A DNA stretch of 64,000 bases. It comes from Nissolia schottii (taxonomy: Eukaryota; Streptophyta; Magnoliopsida; Fabales; Fabaceae). Location of the stretch: the NCBI GenBank assembly GCA_003254905.1, contig QANU01013744.1, forward strand, positions 1,242,438 through 1,306,437. Reading direction: 5' to 3'. The notes under the pieces are model-generated. The model ran no database searches. It was not told the DNA's origin and saw only the letters and a list, made by a program, of their open reading frames with translations. Shown one piece after another: positions 12,155 to 22,318 of this stretch (its first letter is position 1; the number at the start of each line of letters is the position of its first letter). Both the position numbers and the translations under genes were made by a program.

Positions 12155-14207
12155 TAAAGTGTTCTGGCACCTGGCAGTAACCTATGCCATTCATTTGAAC
12201 AATAGACTACCTAGTGTTTTCTTACAACCAAAATCTCCATTTGAATTTTTTGCTTTCAAAATTACTAGACTTGTCACAACTACGGATATTTGGTTGCTTA
12301 GCCTTTGCATCTACCTTAGTTGCACATAGAACCAAGCAAGATTCAAGAGCTAGGAAATGCTTATTCCTTGGCCACAAAGAAGAAGTTAAATGTTCTTTTT
12401 CCCTTCTAATAGACCTTTAGACTAAAGAAACTTTCTTATCAAAAACTGTTTTGTTTTATGAATATAATTTTCGTTATCATGATTCTACTGCATCAACATC
12501 AATACCTACTTCTGCCATTTCTCCCCAACCTTACTTCATTCCATTGGACCCTTTCATCCATTCCTTTTTCTCACCTCCTGCGCCATAGATCACCATACAA
12601 GACACCACCACATCAGAACAGCCAACACCAGATAATTCCCCCAACATTAAACTCTCCATTACATGCTCCAACACCAGAACATGAACCTTCAATATAGCCC
12701 CTTAGAAGATCCCAAAGAAAAACATGGCCTCCTACCTACCTGCAAGATTTTCACTACAATATAGTCCCTTCTAGCGCTCCTGCTCCATCATCACTATCCT
12801 CAGTAAGGCATCCTATATCTCATGTATTTTCTTATTCCATTTTTCTAATCCACACACATGTTTTTCTCTTGCTGTCTCCTCTGTCTCTGAGCCTCACTCC
12901 TACCAAGAAGTGGTGGTGCATGACTGTTGGAGAGCATCTATTAATGTTGAGTTACATGTTCTGGATGTAAACGGGACATGGATTCTCACTGAGTTACCTC
13001 ATGGGAAGAAACCAATTGGGTGTAGGTGGATGTTCAAGGTGAAATTCAAATAAGATGGAACCATAAAGAGACACAAGGCACGTTTAGTCGCTAAGGCTAT
13101 ACACAAACTCATCACATTGATTATATTGATTCATTTAGCCCCGTGGTCAAGATGACCACTCTCTGTTTGGTCTTAACCCTCACAGTAGCCAAGGGATGGC
13201 ATTTGCACCAGCTTGATGTGAACACCAGTTTCCTCCATGGCGATCTTAATGAAGAAGTTTATATGAAGCTCCCCTAGGTTTGAGTGTGGCAAATTTTTCC
13301 CTGGTTTGCATGCTTCAAAAATCCCTCTATGGATTGACATAGGAAAGCCTCCAATGGAATGCAAAGCTCATTGTTCTATTAACTTCTGGATATTTCAATC
13401 CCGATTATTCTTTGTTCACCGAACGCACTTCTCATGATTTCACAGTGATATTGGTGTTTGTTGATGACTTTATCTTGGCAAGAGACAACATTACTGAAAT
13501 CACTCTATTAAAGCTCTCCTTGATGATAAGTTTGAAATCAAAGATTTGATAATTCGAAGTTTTTCCTTGGCTTGGAGATTGCATGTTCTAAGCATGATAT
13601 TCATTGGTATCAACACAAATATGCACTTGATCTCCTTGAAGCTTATGATATGTTGCATGCCAAACCATCATCCACACCGGTGGATTATCATTTTCAGCTG
13701 AGCAAGCAATCAGGGGTACCTTTGGAAGACCTTACACCATATCGTAATTGTTGGCCAACTTCTGTACCTCGCCAACACGCGCCCTAATCTTTCCTACGTT
13801 GTTTGGAAATTAAGCCAATTCTTATATTGTGTCATTGATTTACATATCAGGGGGCTTATCATGTGCTTCGCTACATTAAGAAAGCTCCAGTAGTAGGATT
13901 GTTTTTCTCCTCTACCCTTGGATTACAGAATTCATGGATTTCCTGACTTTGATTGGGGCTCCTGATTGGACTCGAAGGTCCGTGAGGGGTTTTTGTTTTT
14001 TCCTTGGCTCATCCCTCATCTCTTGGAAGAGTAAGAAACAATCAACCATATCCTATTCTTCATCTGAACCTGAATATAGGGCACTTGCCCTTGCATCATG
14101 TGAAGCACAATGATTGTTGTATCTACTTGATTATCTTCATATTGCACCCGTTCAACCTGTACTCATGCATTGTGACACTTGATATGCAATTCACATAGCC
14201 ACAAACC
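12155..14207 (+). pseudogene. Copia retrotransposon integrase C-terminus, reverse transcriptase and RNase H relic
   Basis: Broken plus-strand frames follow the Copia pol order. The integrase end has AIHLNNRLPS and then DLSQLRIFGCLAFASTLVAH, RKCLFLGH. A Pro/Ser-rich linker follows. The reverse transcriptase start reads GTW...LTELPHGKKPIGCRWMFKVK, then WHLHQLDVNTSFLHGDLNEE. The catalytic motif FVDD sits in VILVFVDDFILA near 13450. RNase H has [19 protein letters not shown] near 14010-14070. At least a dozen stops and frameshifts are present. The reading frame is cut at 14207 by a solo LTR and resumes at 15666. Confidence 0.85.
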
Positions 14208-15665
14208 TATTAAGTGTCATATTTACGCAATCTCACCTATTAAAATGGCACATGTCTGCTTAGGTTTCAATAAATTATCTGACTAAATTTTTCACTTTTG
14301 TAAGATTTATAAATATATTCTAAAGATGGATGCAAGCATATCAAAAGAACAAAATCAAGGAAAATCCCACAAGGAATAAAGCAAGAAGTAAAAGGGGCAA
14401 AAGAGTTCAGAAAAGAAACCGCTCAGTGGTAACAATAGGCCGCTCAACGGAACAACTAGGCTAGACTGCTCAGCACGTCCCCAAGGCCGCTCAGCGATCA
14501 TTGCTTCAGAGTGAAGAAACTTAGCCGCAAAGCAAGCTCTGCAGCTGCCTTGCCACGCCTGCGCCGCCTTGCCACCCTGACCTGACACCACTCAACGCGC
14601 TGCAAGCCGCTCAGCGGCTCTGAAAGATAATGTCAGAGCAAAGCCACCACGCAGAGGAAACCAAGCGGTGAAGAAAGCTGTGGTGCTCAGCGGAGGACCC
14701 CAGCCGCTCAACGGACCCTAAGAATTTTCCCTATAAATAGAGGCACAAGGCTCTCATTCTCGGCAGCACTTGCAGACCCAAATTACACCCCCATTTCTCA
14801 CAGATTTTGGTCCAAATTTTAGTATAGTTTAGCAACAAAGAGGAGACTAGTGAAGGAGCCAAGAGCGATCAAGGAAGCATGGCGGTGGTTGTCATGACAG
14901 CGTGAGAACGTGTCATGGTAAGCGTCCATCACCTTGCCTCTGAGATTCTCTCTTGTAAGATGGGTTTCTAATCCTCTTGTTGTTGGGATTTTGATGACTA
15001 TTATAGCATGATTGTATCTATGTAACTTTTGTATTAATGAATCTATAACTTTCTATGATTTGCATGAATTAATTTTACGCTTAATGCTTGTTTTAGATTA
15101 GCTACCTAAAGCATGATCTCAAACTGCATGGTTGCGAGTGAGAACAACATCATAAAGGTGGAATTAGATCAATTCATCTGATAAACCTAATTGCTAGAGA
15201 TAGAGTTAGGGTTAATTATTAGTCATTTTAACATCTGAAATAACGCTGGTTTGCTTTGTTAAGTTTGTGCAAGAAATTAACAGCATAATAAAGGAAACCT
15301 AATGATCGTTTCATGCTCGAGAGAGATGAACAAGTTAAGAACTGGTGACGAGAAAACAAGGAAATGATCATTCTGATGTGTTGAGTAAATGGATATATGA
15401 AGCTATAGTAGAATTCAATTCTCAACAAGCTTCCTGATCTACCTCTGATTTGTTGCCTATTTATCTTTTATCTCATTTATTTATCTAAGTATAAATCAAC
15501 CAATCCTTCACTTTATTGCTTAATTAACAAACTCAAGAACGGTATTTGCACAACTCTTTGTGGATACGACTATATCCAACTATACTGCAATTGAATTCCT
15601 TGAAAATCTGAAAGTTGTAAAGAAGGATATATAAAAACGACGAGAGTGTTAAAAAGCTTTCAAGA
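14208..15665 (+). mobile_element. Solo LTR, TGATAAGTGCC family, copy 1
   Basis: A 1458-bp insertion flanked by the 5-bp target duplication AAACC (14203-14207 and 15666-15670), inside the Copia RNase H relic. Ends are degenerate versions (TATTAAGTGTC...GCTTTCAAGA) of TGATAAGTGCC...GCTTTCAACA seen in the copies at 31242-32720 and 54120-55563 (both reversed). It has a TATAAATA box at 14732-14739 preceded by a cluster of CCGCTCAGCGG-like near-palindromes (14405-14715). The shared motif 'aagaacggtatttgcacaac' lies near its 3' end. It has no internal coding region. Confidence 0.85.
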
Positions 15666-15879
15666 AAACCCAGTGTTCGACAAATGCACGAAATACATTG
15701 AAATTGTCTGTCACCTTGAGTGTAGTCAAGAGCAATCTGGTGATCTACATCTTGTCCCTTTGGCCTCCCAACTACAAGTCGCAGACATGTCATGAAGCCA
15801 CTTGCTCCTGGCCCGTTCCTCAATCGACAATCCAAGTTGGGCATGTTGAATCCACACGCTTGCTCCACCTTGAGGGGGA
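15666..15879 (+). pseudogene. Copia RNase H C-terminus (continuation of 12155-14207)
   Basis: Directly after the LTR insertion the frame reads NPVFDKCTKYIEIVCHLE, then LHLVPLASQLQVADM and, after a frameshift, pieces equivalent to SKLGM...HA. These are the expected end of a Copia polyprotein. The purine-rich tract TTGAGGGGGA at 15870-15879 is the polypurine tract that primes plus-strand synthesis. Confidence 0.8.
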
Positions 15880-16135
15880 TGTAGGATATGTATTTATGAT
15901 CACTTAGCAAGAAGATTAGTTAGTGTTAGTTATAACTACTAACTATAGCTAGAACGGTTAGTTAGTTAAGTTTGTTACATTACTTGCTAAACAAGAAATC
16001 TCCCATCTACGTATTGGAGCTGTATATAACTGATTGTAGAATGAACAATTGATGCTAACATAGTGAATACATTTTCAGCGTATCCAGAAACCTCTCTTCT
16101 TTCCCTACTCTTCAATATCAATTCCCGCATTGTTA
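15880..16135 (+). mobile_element. Copia 3' LTR (right boundary approximate)
   Basis: Begins TGTAGGATATG immediately after the polypurine tract, carries TTAGTTAG repeats and a TATATAA box at 16023-16029, and runs to about 16135. No second copy of identical sequence was found at the other side, as expected after rearrangement. Confidence 0.6.
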
Positions 16136-16850
16136 AAGGTTCATTGTGTTCATGCCATGTCTCTTCACAGTAATTGAGTCAAGTGTTGAGCCGTGACATT
16201 TTCTATCATTTCCTCACTTAAACACTGGTCAATTGAATTTTTAGCTGAATACTCAATTCTCAGATTTAGTTCGATTGTGACTTAATTGAACTTTTATTTT
16301 TTTTGTAATTGAAGTTAATTACTTAAGATCACGTTTTATTAACTTAGACGCCGGCTACGACTTTTATGTATCTTTTATTTATTTCTCAACTATTGAAGAT
16401 AGTTTGTGTTAATCCATATCTATCCATATATAGTGCCAAACTTTCAATCACGAATTCGAGTTTTCTCAATTATAATATATATAGATGTAGACAGATATAT
16501 ACATATGGGATATGTAGGAGTTATATGGGTGTAAATTTAAGTAATTATTATACTATTTAATAACTTTTTAATTTTTTAAAAATCAACCATTAGATTTTAA
16601 AAGTTCATATCATATAAATCATGTCTATAAAATTTGGTATTAATCTAAAATTGTTTGATTAGTTTCTTATATGTATTAAAATTGACGTAATACATATGTT
16701 GATATTATATATATATATATATTCTCACCTTTTGTTTTTCTTTGGGACATAGATTCCCAACTTTTGCTTGAGCAGAGTCATACAAATATTTTTATTTTAA
16801 ACATATTTTATCAACACCAATACCCGTGTGTGTATATATATATGTGTATG
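16136..16850. other. Intergenic, no gene recognised
   Basis: A/T-rich, with short (TA)n runs near 16700-16720; no coding segment seen. Confidence 0.6.
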
Positions 16851-16854
16851 TATG

Positions 16855-17205
16855 GTGATTCAATATTTGATAATTTTTATAACTAAATTAATCGAATTTT
16901 GTTATTATTTCATGTACTAATATGATATATTGATGAATTATATGATTTAATGTGATAAATCAATAGTTTTCGATACAATATTTGTAGAGAGGTTCATCGT
17001 AAGCTCAAATGATCTGCAAGTCTCTAAAATCTATAAACCTATCATAAATTGGCTCTTTCAATAATTTGACTAATGAAAAGTTTATTAAGATTGTATAGAA
17101 TATGAAATAATAACAAAATTTGATGAATTTAATTATAAAAATTATTTTAAAAAATGGATAAATTAAATAGGATTCGGTATTTACCCAATGGGCTAGATTA
17201 AAAAC
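16855..17205. mobile_element. Foldback MITE, copy 1
   Basis: An inverted repeat whose arms contain 'aatttttataactaaatt..' plus 'ttgttattatttcatg' and their reverse complements 'atgaaataataacaaa' plus 'aatttaattataaaaatt'. The centre reads GAGAGGTTCATCGTAAGCTCAAATG. A diverged copy with the same centre and arms lies at 44265-44620 upstream of the zinc-finger gene. No transposase; family not assigned. Confidence 0.7.

Positions 17206-17210
<5 letters not shown>

Positions 17211-17240
<30 letters not shown>
17211..17240. repeat. (TA)n microsatellite
   Basis: Run of alternating T and A directly after the MITE. Confidence 0.9.
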
Positions 17241-17242
<2 letters not shown>

Positions 17243-17789
17243 TATAATATGTAAAGTGTAGATGGCTATCTTTCTCATCATTAGACAAAACTTTATTTAC
17301 AATAGGACGGTCTATCTAATTAAAAATAAAAATCAATGTTTTGACATGTTAATTGCTATATCATATTTAAGGGAAATTTTTTATTGGATTGGATAATAGT
17401 TGTAATTTTGAATAGATTCAGAACGACCAACTGAGGAAAAATGAGTTGGACTTTGATTTCGGTTAACCTTTTATATTTAGTCTTCGTACGTATGTTGTAC
17501 TTAACCCATAGGATTCATTTGTCAAACTTGTACTACCCGTACATGCATGTAAACCGGATTTTGATTGAGGCTAATGTTTTATAGAAATGTCATATGTATT
17601 ACATAACATTGGAAATTCACCAACACAATTTCCATTGACACATACCAAATCTTCCTAAATAGTTTTATCATTACTGCTCCATGTACACTTCATTATGTGC
17701 CACTTTACTGCCCAGCCTTATCACATGTATTTCTCAACCGATTGTTTCTACTATCACATCCACTCAGTTACACGAAAGCATGCACACAC

Positions 17790-18480
17790 ACACGACAAAA
17801 AGAAAATGTTCGCACTTAACACCAAATACTAAAGAACCAAAACAATGAAATGAGTAGTGCACAAACATATACAACATAAGTGTACAAACATATGAACACA
17901 ATTAACACTAAATATTAAAAGACCAAACCAAAGGAATGGATAGTGCATAAACTTTTGTCACACTACTACATAAACATATGAACACAATTAACACTAACTA
18001 TTAAAAGACCAAACCAGTAGAATGAGTAGTGCACAAACATTTGTAATACTACGGCACAAACATATATAATATAAGTGCACAAACATATGAACACAATTAA
18101 CACTGAATATTAAAAGACCAAATCAGCGGAATGAATAGTGCACACACATTTGCAACCCTATTACACAAACATATACAACACAAGTAAACAAATATATGAA
18201 ATTATTAACACTACATATTAAAGAACCAAAACGGGGGAAAGAGTAGTGCACAAACTTTTGTCACACTACTGCACAAACATATTAACACAATTAACAATAA
18301 ATACTAACCGACCAAACCAAAGGAATAGGTATTGTACAAACTTTAATTACCATATTGCACAAACATTTCAAACATAAATGCAGAAACATAATACATAATT
18401 AACACAAATTAGTATTTAAGAAAACAAAAGAAAAGAGGCATGTTGCACAAACTTCTACTCATATTGCACATAAATGCACA
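17790..18480. repeat. Degenerate minisatellite, period about 85-110 bp
   Basis: About six or seven diverged units, each holding 'attaacactaaatattaaaa', then 'gaccaaac', 'ggaatg.gtagtgcacaaac' and 'cacaaacatat'. Unit marks TTAACAC lie near 17818, 17902, 17989, 18097, 18204, 18290 and 18400. No coding potential. It lies about 1 kb upstream of inhibitor gene 2. Confidence 0.8.
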
Positions 18481-19300
18481 AATATATCACGTAATTAGAT
18501 CAACGATTTGATTGATACGTTAAACCTCATTTGTCACATCGATTTGATCAACATAATCTATTGATGAATTTGGACATCGAGTGAATTGATCACCATACTC
18601 ATTTGGTGCCTCTATTTGATCTTAGACTCCATTAATGAATCTGAAGTTCGGGTAAGGTGATCAACATCAAAATTCTTCAAAACGAAGAACAAATAATGAT
18701 GCACGATGATGATTTTGTAGAAAATGGAGAACTATGAAGAGGAATGCGTGCAGAATTGAGGAAGAATAGGACTGAAGTGAGTGAAAACTCGCTTGTGTGT
18801 GAGTGCAAGTCGCGTTAGGATTACATTTTTTGCGTTTTGGTATGAGATACAGATTACATTTTGGAGAATTAATAAATGTAATTGGGTGTACCCCAATCAT
18901 TTTTAGAGTTTTAATATACATGCACGACAAAGTTAATATACAATTATGGTGTATAAAAGGGTTAATATAGATTTATGCATGCATTTTGAGTGTTTTAAAA
19001 AATATACAAAAGATTAAAAATTAATAATTGATAATATTAATAAAGTATGTATTAAATATGTTTCATAAGCATATAAGTATTTCTCTAACAAAACAATCGA
19101 GTTCCGGCGCAAGACAGAGAAAATGTCCTCTATTAATGATTTAGCTAGTTAGCAAGAAGTAAATGCATTCTCATATGATACGGAAGATTTCAATGCAACT
19201 CAGCAGCAAAGTGTATCAAACAAGCACACCGATTGCGTGATATCTTAAACTTTGACAATATATCTTGTTTATATAAATTTTGATAACATGTTGCTGGAAC
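18481..19300. other. Intergenic, no gene recognised
   Basis: Contains imperfect repeats of GATTTGATCAAC-like sequence at 18490-18670; no coding segment seen. Confidence 0.55.
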
Positions 19301-19308
19301 TTCAGCGA

Positions 19309-19397
19309 CACGTGTTAAATAGAAAAGTAAAAGAAAAAAGAAATTTGCATTGTTCAGCAACCCATAAGATTACCACCCCCAAAAGCCACTATAAATA
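19309..19397 (+). promoter_or_regulatory. Promoter of inhibitor gene 2: G-box and TATA box
   Basis: CACGTG at 19309-19314 (in ACACGTGT) lies about 75 bp upstream of TATAAATA at 19390-19397, which sits in the CCACTATAAATA block shared with genes 1 and 3. A G-box close to the TATA box is common in stress- or jasmonate-responsive plant promoters; that regulation is inferred only. Confidence 0.6.
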
Positions 19398-19495
19398 CAT
19401 TCAACATATTTGCATATATATCACAAAAGGAATAGTTGAAAGTAACATAAAAGGACATATTCACACACGGATTGCAGGGATTGAAAAGCCGAAAA

Positions 19496-20039
19496 ATGAC
19501 TGATTGCGAAGGTAAAGAGTATGTTTATTTTTATGCATAAATATGATAATTAAGTGATGAATAGTATTTGAAAATGTAATCGATCGTGCTCCTGTGTCTA
19601 TAAGTTGCTACAAGCTATTCTATTTTTATATCAAATTTTCTAGTTTGTCTTTATTTATAGCTTGACTTATTGTTATTCTTATTTTTAATGTAACAGTTTT
19701 ATCTGTTTAATAATAATAAGTTATAACCTGATAATTCTTATTGAGTTTGTTCAACTATATATCCAAAATTTCAACCGTTATTATCAAATAATATTGCAAT
19801 TAATGAATGTTGTGCCTATGCGTTTTATAATTTGATTGTGTGCAGGAAAGAGCTCATGGCCTGAATTGGTTGGAGAGCAGGGAAGAGTAGCAAAGGCTAC
19901 AATTGAGAGGGAGAATCCTTTGGTGCATGCTAAAATCGTGTCAGAAGGATCCATGGTCATCACCGATTACCGATGTGACAGGGTTTGGGTTTGGGTTGAT
20001 AAAGATGGAGTTGTTAAACAGGTTCCAATAATTGGATAG
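19496..20039 (+). CDS. Potato inhibitor I family serine protease inhibitor (gene 2)
   Basis: Exon 1 is only 16 nt (19496-19511); a 334-bp GT-AG phase-1 intron follows, then exon 2 19846-20039. The product has 69 residues, the usual length for the family. Family features: GKSSWPELVG at 6-15, helix AKATIERENP, Cys4 and Cys49 placed for the single disulphide of pumpkin-type members, the loop, then RCDRVWVWV and a final Gly69. The loop-supporting Arg48 and Arg51 are both kept. P1-P1' falls on Thr45-Asp46 (VITDYR); Asp at P1' is typical while Thr at P1 is uncommon, so the target cannot be predicted. It should bind subtilisin/chymotrypsin-type proteases, and defence or control of endogenous subtilases is the general family role. 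No signal peptide is visible. Confidence 0.92.
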
Positions 20040-20152
20040 GAAAAAAAAAAAGTGTTCATTCGAGGGATTCATATGCTGAAGCTCCATGTTATAAATGTAA
20101 TAGTGTTGAAATAAGGAATTTCTTTCCAACTATGTATATGTTATTTGATGAA

Positions 20153-20158
20153 AATAAA
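20153..20158 (+). terminator. Poly(A) signal AATAAA after gene 2
   Basis: AATAAA 114 bp after the stop codon, followed by 'gtttgaggaaagtca', which resembles 'ggttttgaggaaggtca' in the 3' flank of gene 3. Confidence 0.5.
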
Positions 20159-20164
20159 GTTTGA

Positions 20165-21815
20165 GGAAAGTCAGAATAGTATTAGATACTATCACCATTC
20201 TACTTTGATTGTTCTCGTTTGAGCAGCTTGAGATTGCTCATTGAATTTCAGATATAGCGGTCAAGTAAATTAAGTTAGTGATTCTAAGATGATTTTTTTA
20301 TAAATCATATCACCAATTTTATTATTAAAAAAAGCACGTAAAGATCATTAAAATGACTCTCATGATATCCACACAATTATATTTGGTAAAGTTGAGAAGA
20401 TCTCATTAAAATTTTTTCAAAAAAAATTTAGTGAGAGAAATCCTTACTCTTTTTAAGAAAAAAGAAGGAGATTCAAATATCTAGCAAGAAAAGTTTATCT
20501 ACTTAAAGTTTGTTGAAATTTCACTAATATTTACCCAGACGACACTCACTTTCCTTGATGAATAATGATCTCCCTTAACGTTGACATAATTAAACATCGT
20601 TTGTTAGTAATGTGTTTTGTTTATTATGTCTCGCATATAATGGCATATTTAAAAGACTACACAAACTCATTTTAATCCTTTTTTACGTGACTTTCCAACC
20701 TCACTCTAGTCATTTTAAGTCTTCCTAAACATACATTCTACAAATTCTGCTTTACTTATTGTAAAATATGTACTTCTAGGGTTTGGCTAGATAATTTTAG
20801 CTTTCCATTTAACTTTTTTTTTTCTCAATTTTCTTGGCAAAATTATATCATCTAAAAAAAGCCATGCATATTGGCATCAGATCTTGAATTTTTTTTTTAG
20901 CAAGAACATCCAAGAAAAAAAATAGGAATTTAATTATTAAAGTTTACTCTTATTCGTGTAAACCAATTGAATGATTGGTTAATTGAATAATAACATACAT
21001 GTACACGATGGAGATTGTTATTTATTTATTTATGAATATATTTAAAAGTGAAAATTAACATATAAAAAAATGTTTAAAAGATTTAACTTATCAACCTATT
21101 TATTCTTATAAATGATACTTGATATTTTTTTTCTTTTTTTTATTTAAAAATGTCAGTTATTGATTTGAGTGGTGATGACTACTTGTTTCTCAACCTTTGT
21201 GGAGTGTACTGCCGTTATTAGCTACTCTCATTGTCTATTTTTATTTCTTTCATTTTTTATTAAAATATATAGTTTAAGAAATTATTTAATAAGCTGATAA
21301 AAAAAATATAAAGTATATAGATAAAATTAACTTTGAATAATTAATGTTATGGTAATTGAGTGTCATTGAAAACATAAGAAATAATAAACGTAAACTTAAT
21401 GTTTCTTTAAACTACTCAAATGAATTATTTGTGAAAGTATAAAAAAAGGTCGGATATTGTGATCTACATCTGCAAAACTTAGAAGATCCAACTTCTCGAT
21501 TAACTCAAACATCTTGTCAATTGTTTTTTGCCTCGTGCAGCCAGTTTCATTAGTATACAAATAGAAAAAGGGATAACGTTAAATAACCATTAACTTTAAG
21601 AAAGATTCCAACATATCTCGAGGAAATTAAAAATTAACATGCATACCGATTGCACGTGATCTTGTAAGCAATAACAATACCCCTCCTTTCTTGTTTGTAT
21701 AAATAAATTACTGCTACTAATTTTTGAGAAAATACGTTTGGCATGAAACTTTCGAGCGTTCACATAAGTTAGAATAGTAGTCAACAGAGTGCAGCGCTCA
21801 ATAACCCAACAAAAT
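20165..21815. other. Intergenic, no gene recognised
   Basis: A/T-rich spacer between inhibitor genes 2 and 3; no coding segment or clear transposon ends seen. Confidence 0.6.
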
Positions 21816-21819
21816 CCAC

Positions 21820-21827
21820 TATAAATA
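21820..21827 (+). promoter_or_regulatory. TATA box of inhibitor gene 3
   Basis: TATAAATA in the conserved CCACTATAAATA block, 51 bp before the ATG; followed by 'cccctacat' and 'gagggattgaaaag' as in gene 1. Confidence 0.8.
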
Positions 21828-21877
21828 TCCCCTACATGTAGCAATGCCACACAGGTTGAGGGATTGAAAAGTCGAAA

Positions 21878-22168
21878 ATGATTAAATGCAAAGGCAATTG
21901 CATATGTATACGATACGTAATTATGAACGAATGTCTTTATTGTTATGTATAATTTGAGGGTTGTGTGTGCGCAGGTAAGACGTCATGGCCTGAGTTGGTT
22001 GGAGTGAAAGGAACAGATGCAGTGATGAGAATTCAGACAGAGAATCCTTCGTTGAATGCTTTCATTGTGAATGAAGGAGACCCTGTCCCCTTTAACTTCC
22101 GATGTGATAGGGTTTGGGTTGTGGTCAATGAAGATGGAATTGTTACACAGGTTCCACTAGTTGGATAG
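21878..22168 (+). CDS. Potato inhibitor I family inhibitor with P1 Phe and probable GC-AG intron (gene 3)
   Basis: Exon 1 21878-21893, intron 21894-21974 (81 bp), exon 2 21975-22168; 69 residues. By alignment with the two sister genes the intron starts with GC (AAAG|GCAATT), not GT. A canonical GT 12 nt downstream (21906) is also in phase and would insert four residues (NCIY) before the conserved KTSWPELVG. Family features: WPELVG, helix DAVMRIQTENP (more diverged), Cys4 and Cys49, Arg48 and Arg51 retained, final Gly69. P1-P1' is Phe45-Asn46 in VPFNFR. Phe at P1 suggests chymotrypsin-like targets. Together with gene 2, about 2 kb upstream on the same strand, it forms the tight part of the cluster. 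Confidence 0.9.
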
Positions 22169-22219
22169 GAAACGTAGTGTTCACTTCAATATCTCCAGCT
22201 CCAAGTCTCGTAACTGTAG

Positions 22220-22318
22220 TTGCTAATAAGGAGTTTCTTTTCCCTTATATGACATCATTTGATCTCAAAATAGGTTTTGAGGAAGGTCAAATGATCATTA
22301 TGAATTAAGAAAACTCTA
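22220..22318 (+). repeat. 3' flank homologous to that of inhibitor gene 1
   Basis: Shares GCTAATAAGGAG, 'catttgat', 'tcaaatgatcatt' and GAATTAAGAAAACTC with 3318-3432. Shows that the duplication unit included the 3' untranslated region. Confidence 0.75.

Noticed and set aside
17790..18480. Considered as a CRISPR-like or regularly spaced array
   Set aside because: Units are contiguous diverged tandem repeats in plant nuclear DNA, with no constant repeat separated by unique spacers.
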